Shown here: positions 6,941 to 8,934 of the stretch, one piece after another
Position numbering within the stretch: the stretch's first letter is position 1
Layout: each line of letters opens with the position of its first letter
Assembly: GCA_945872805.1 (NCBI GenBank)
Contig: CAMCBE010000057.1
Location: forward strand, 1 to 8,934
Direction: 5' to 3'
Length of the DNA: 8,934 nucleotides
Origin: Chitinophaga pinensis
GTDB taxonomy: Bacteria; Bacteroidota; Bacteroidia; Chitinophagales; Chitinophagaceae
The notes under the pieces: generated by a model
Database searches by the model: none
Told to the model about the DNA's origin: nothing
The model's input: the letters and a program-made list of their open reading frames with translations, nothing else
Translations under genes and position numbers: made by a program

Positions 6941-7705
6941 ATGAATAACGCTATTTACCATAAAATCACAGAAAAAAAAGCTCAAAAAAAGAAGTCTTTT
7001 GTAGTCCTTATCGACCCAGATAAAACTTCCTTAAAAGATGCTGACGCCTTGCTGCAACAGTGCGCAAGCGCAAAAGTGGATTTTCTTTTTGTGGGTGGTA
7101 GTTTAGTTGTTTCTGATCACATAGATGAGCTACTGCAACACATCAAAAGAGAAAGTAATATCCCCGTCATTCTATTTCCTGGAAGTCCGTCTCAAGTATC
7201 AAGTTATGCTGATGCATTACTCTACCTTTCCCTGATCTCAGGAAGAAACCCAGAATTACTAATAGGACAACATGTTATTTCAGCTCCTTTGGTGAAAAAA
7301 AGTGGCTTAGAAGTCATTTCAACAGGCTACATGGTGATAGACGGCGGTGCCCCTACCACCGTTTCATACATTAGTAATGCTAGCCCCATCCCTGCCGATA
7401 AAAGTGAAATCGCAGTCTGCACCGCCATGGCCGGAGAAATGCTAGGCATGAAACTCATCTATATGGATGCTGGTAGTGGAGCTAAAACACCCATTACAGA
7501 GGCAATGATTAGCTCCGTTTCCGCTAAAATTTCTATCCCCTTAATAATAGGCGGAGGTATAACTGACCCCGAAAAAGCTTACAGGAACTGCAAAGCAGGC
7601 GCCGATTTACTCGTTGTAGGCAATGCCATCGAAAAAGACCCTAAACTGATCCAAGAAATAAGCTCGGCAATTCATGCATCCCAAACTGCTCAAACAACAG
7701 TTTAA
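6941..7705 (+). CDS. Geranylgeranylglyceryl/heptaprenylglyceryl phosphate synthase (GGGPS/PcrB family)
   Basis: The family joins a polyprenyl diphosphate to sn-glycerol-1-phosphate through an ether bond. In archaea this is the first committed step of membrane lipid synthesis; bacteria have related enzymes with less clear end products. The protein has 254 residues and a TIM-barrel pattern: FVVLIDPDKTS (20-30) with the Mg-binding Asp region, FVGGS (50-54), VILFPGSPSQV (76-86), STGYMVIDGG (127-136), IYMDAGSGAKTP (173-184) forming part of the phosphate and substrate pocket, IIGGGITDPEKA (202-213) and DLLVVGNAIEKD (222-233). The layout fits the group II (hexameric) branch. Asp176 sits where I recall Glu in the YxE motif of other members. 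ATG 6941 is the first start in frame that keeps the normal N-terminus. The gene follows the DUF2490 remnant by 94 bases. No convincing promoter is seen, and downstream there is only a weak hairpin. The exact prenyl chain length is not predictable here. Confidence 0.93.
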   Translation: MNNAIYHKITEKKAQKKKSFVVLIDPDKTSLKDADALLQQCASAKVDFLFVGGSLVVSDHIDELLQHIKRESNIPVILFPGSPSQVSSYADALLYLSLISGRNPELLIGQHVISAPLVKKSGLEVISTGYMVIDGGAPTTVSYISNASPIPADKSEIAVCTAMAGEMLGMKLIYMDAGSGAKTPITEAMISSVSAKISIPLIIGGGITDPEKAYRNCKAGADLLVVGNAIEKDPKLIQEISSAIHASQTAQTTV

Positions 7706-7710
7706 TCCAT

Positions 7711-7730
7711 ATCTTTAGGGAGATTTTTTT
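7711..7730 (+). terminator. Weak possible terminator after the GGGPS gene
   Basis: ATCT and AGAT (7711-7714, 7721-7724) can pair around a six-base loop and are followed by six Ts. The stem has only four AT-rich pairs, so it would be weak. It is listed because it lies right after the stop codon. Confidence 0.25.
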
Positions 7731-7867
7731 CACAAATAGAAAAAAAATTGTTTCTTTACATTCTTAACATATTTCCTCAAGACCTAGATCAAGAAAAATG
7801 AAAAAAAACCTGACCTCTTTAACAATAGCAGAAGCGACACCTGTCGTTTCCATGCGTTGGGTTTTTG

Positions 7868-7892
7868 CTGTACCAGCTGGAACAGTTTTTTT
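7868..7892 (+). terminator. Terminator-like hairpin upstream of the GNAT-argG genes; possible attenuator
   Basis: CTGT-A-CC, loop AGCT, GG-A-ACAG (7868-7885) forms a short stem of 4+2 pairs with one A-A mismatch and is followed directly by seven Ts (7886-7892). It could end read-through from the GGGPS gene, or act as an attenuator 123 bases upstream of the GNAT start. The stem is short, so activity is uncertain. Confidence 0.35.
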
Positions 7893-8015
7893 AAGTCGAC
7901 CGATTCCATTTTTGGTACGACGTTGATAGATACCACCCCAGAACCATTGCGGTAAACAATTCAGTTCATTTTGCAGGCCAATATTTTGTCCTGTCGACTT
8001 TTTCAATTCGTAATA

Positions 8016-8726
8016 ATGGAGCAAAAAACACAACAATTCAACATTTATATAGCAAGTAGCGAGCACTTTAGCTTCGCAGAGCAAATCTGTGATGAAATGG
8101 AAGAATCGGCTAAAGCCAGAGGAACCGGAATCGCAAAACGAAGCCCTGACTATATAATGCAGAAAATGCAAGAAGGTAAAGCCGTAATCGCCCTCACCAC
8201 ATCAAACGAGTGGGCTGGCTTCTGCTATATTGAAACATGGAGTCATGGAGAATACGTTGCCAACTCTGGCCTAATCGTAAAACCAGCACTTAGAAAAAGC
8301 GGATTGGCAAAACAGATCAAACATAAAATATTTCAACTTAGTAGGATTAAGTACCCAAATGCAAAAATATTTGGACTTACCACGGGCCTAGCCGTTATGA
8401 AAATTAATTCTGAACTAGGCTACGAACCTGTAACTTACTCAGAACTTTCTCAAGACGAAGCCTTCTGGGCAGGTTGTAAGAGTTGCGTCAACTACGATAT
8501 TTTGATGAGCAAAGACAGGAAAAATTGCATGTGTACAGCCATGCTGTATGATCCAGCTGATCATTATGAGCCTCAGGAAACCAAAGAACTTTTCGAGACT
8601 AAATCAAAGTCTTTTGAACGGTTCAATCGATTTAAACAATGGAAACTGCTAAAGCCATTCTTAAAAAAAGAACCAGGCTCGGATAAATCCCTTAAAAGTT
8701 TTTTATCCTTCTTTTTTAACTTCTAA
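8016..8726 (+). CDS. argG-linked GNAT acetyltransferase with Cys cluster; candidate N-acylglutamate synthase
   Basis: This 236-residue protein combines a GNAT domain with a family-specific C-terminal part. It reads SGLIVKPALRKSGLAKQI (84-101), where RKSGLA is the acetyl-CoA pyrophosphate-binding loop. Next comes KIFGLTTGLAVMKINSELGY (118-137), the motif B region, then WAGCKSCVNYDILMSKDRKN (151-170) and CMCTAMLYDP (171-180). Cys154, 157, 171 and 173 form a CxxC...CxC set that could bind a metal. The tail (about 195-236) is basic and aromatic and poorly informative. argG starts 16 bases downstream, so the two genes are almost certainly cotranscribed. GNAT genes of this type stand at the head of arginine clusters in many Bacteroidetes, which makes synthesis of N-acetyl- or N-succinylglutamate, the first arginine step, an attractive role. 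That role is inference. ATG 8016 is chosen; an in-frame ATG at 7971 would add 15 residues unlike the family and overlap the leader. Confidence 0.88.
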   Translation: MEQKTQQFNIYIASSEHFSFAEQICDEMEESAKARGTGIAKRSPDYIMQKMQEGKAVIALTTSNEWAGFCYIETWSHGEYVANSGLIVKPALRKSGLAKQIKHKIFQLSRIKYPNAKIFGLTTGLAVMKINSELGYEPVTYSELSQDEAFWAGCKSCVNYDILMSKDRKNCMCTAMLYDPADHYEPQETKELFETKSKSFERFNRFKQWKLLKPFLKKEPGSDKSLKSFLSFFFNF

Positions 8727-8742
8727 AGACAAGCATAATTCT

Positions 8743-8934
8743 ATGTCAAAAAAAGTTGTCCTCGGTTTTAGTGGTGGTCTAGATACCACATATTGCGTAA
8801 AATACCTTTCTGAAGAGAAAGGATACGAAGTCCACAGCATAATTGTCAATACAGGTGGCTTCTCCGAAGATGAGCTCAAGCAAATTGAACAACATGCACT
8901 AAAATTGGGCGTTGCATCACATACTTCTACCAAT
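8743..8934 (+). CDS. argG: Argininosuccinate synthase, 5' part only, cut by the window edge
   Basis: The enzyme condenses citrulline and aspartate at the cost of ATP to give argininosuccinate, the next-to-last step of arginine synthesis, in the cytosol. Only the first 64 codons are present out of about 400. The start MSKKVVLGFSGGLDTTYC contains the ATP pyrophosphatase P-loop SGGLDT (residues 10-15), followed by VHSIIVNTGGFSEDELKQIE, typical of the N-type ATPase half of ArgG. The ATG lies 16 bases after the preceding GNAT gene, which indicates one operon; other arg genes probably follow outside the window. The tRNA thiolase MnmA also has an SGGxDS P-loop, but the SGGLDTTYC and NTGG pattern and the context fit ArgG. 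Confidence 0.95.
   Translation, partial: MSKKVVLGFSGGLDTTYCVKYLSEEKGYEVHSIIVNTGGFSEDELKQIEQHALKLGVASHTSTN

Larger units (their letters stand above)
7706..8015. other. 310-base gap between GGGPS gene and GNAT-argG; possible leader region
   Basis: No gene can be confidently assigned here. Visible contents are a weak terminator-like hairpin near the start, a second hairpin followed by seven Ts at 7868-7892, and an 8-base inverted repeat AAGTCGAC (7893-7900) / GTCGACTT (7993-8000) that would close a structure ending 15 bases before the GNAT start codon. There is a 42-codon plus-strand frame (7798-7926) ending in Arg-Arg. A minus-strand frame ends at 7764, and its 70 codons within the gap look gene-like in codon use but match no family I recognise. 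The most economical reading is the 5' region of the arginine genes, perhaps including a gene remnant. Confidence 0.5.

Noticed and set aside
7971..8015. Earlier ATG at 7971 as the start of the argG-linked GNAT
   Set aside because: The added 15 residues (MQANILSCRLFQFVI) do not look like part of the domain, and the ATG at 8016 gives the expected N-terminus right after the possible leader structure.
8703..8934. Minus-strand frame over the start of argG
   Set aside because: It is antisense to the argG P-loop region and resembles no protein; argG and its spacing from the GNAT gene explain the sequence.
1..8934. Mobile elements, CRISPR arrays, tRNA or rRNA genes
   Set aside because: No transposase, direct-repeat array, tRNA cloverleaf or rRNA-like stretch was found on reading both strands.

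Overview
This window looks like a piece of a Bacteroidetes (Bacteroidota) chromosome, probably from the Chitinophagales/Sphingobacteriales side. The evidence is an AT-rich sequence, weak or absent Shine-Dalgarno sequences, candidate promoters of the TTG/TTTG-N18-19-TAnnTTTG type, the acpP-fabF pair, a stand-alone class II ribonucleotide reductase with a C-terminal Cys cluster, a bacterial geranylgeranylglyceryl phosphate synthase-family enzyme, a DUF2490-type remnant, and an acetyltransferase joined to argG. This placement rests on recognised families, not on a database search.

Layout. On the minus strand, 1-1164 holds fatty acid synthesis genes: fabF, cut by the left edge, and upstream of it acpP with a good promoter. 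Divergent from these is a small GNAT acetyltransferase (1386-1817, +). It converges, with a 3-base gap, on a two-TM YcxB-like membrane protein (1821-2300, -). A strong intrinsic terminator (2430-2460) ends the next minus-strand gene, the 1116-residue adenosylcobalamin-dependent ribonucleotide reductase nrdJ (2482-5832). The 272-base region upstream of nrdJ carries a candidate promoter and a perfect 8+3+8 inverted repeat resembling two facing DnaA boxes. On the plus strand follow a heavily decayed DUF2490-family gene (6105-6846), an intact GGGPS/PcrB-family prenyltransferase (6941-7705), a 310-base gap with possible RNA structure, a 236-residue GNAT protein (8016-8726), and 16 bases later the start of argG, cut by the right edge.

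How the parts relate. Most of the window is core metabolism: acyl chain synthesis (ACP and FabF), deoxyribonucleotide supply (NrdJ), possible ether-lipid synthesis (GGGPS) and arginine synthesis (GNAT-argG). The most interesting element is the argG-linked GNAT. It carries a CxxC...CxC cluster after its acetyl-CoA fold and is a plausible supplier of N-acylglutamate for arginine synthesis. The gap before it may be a regulatory leader. There is no sign of phage, insertion sequence, CRISPR, rRNA or tRNA in the window.
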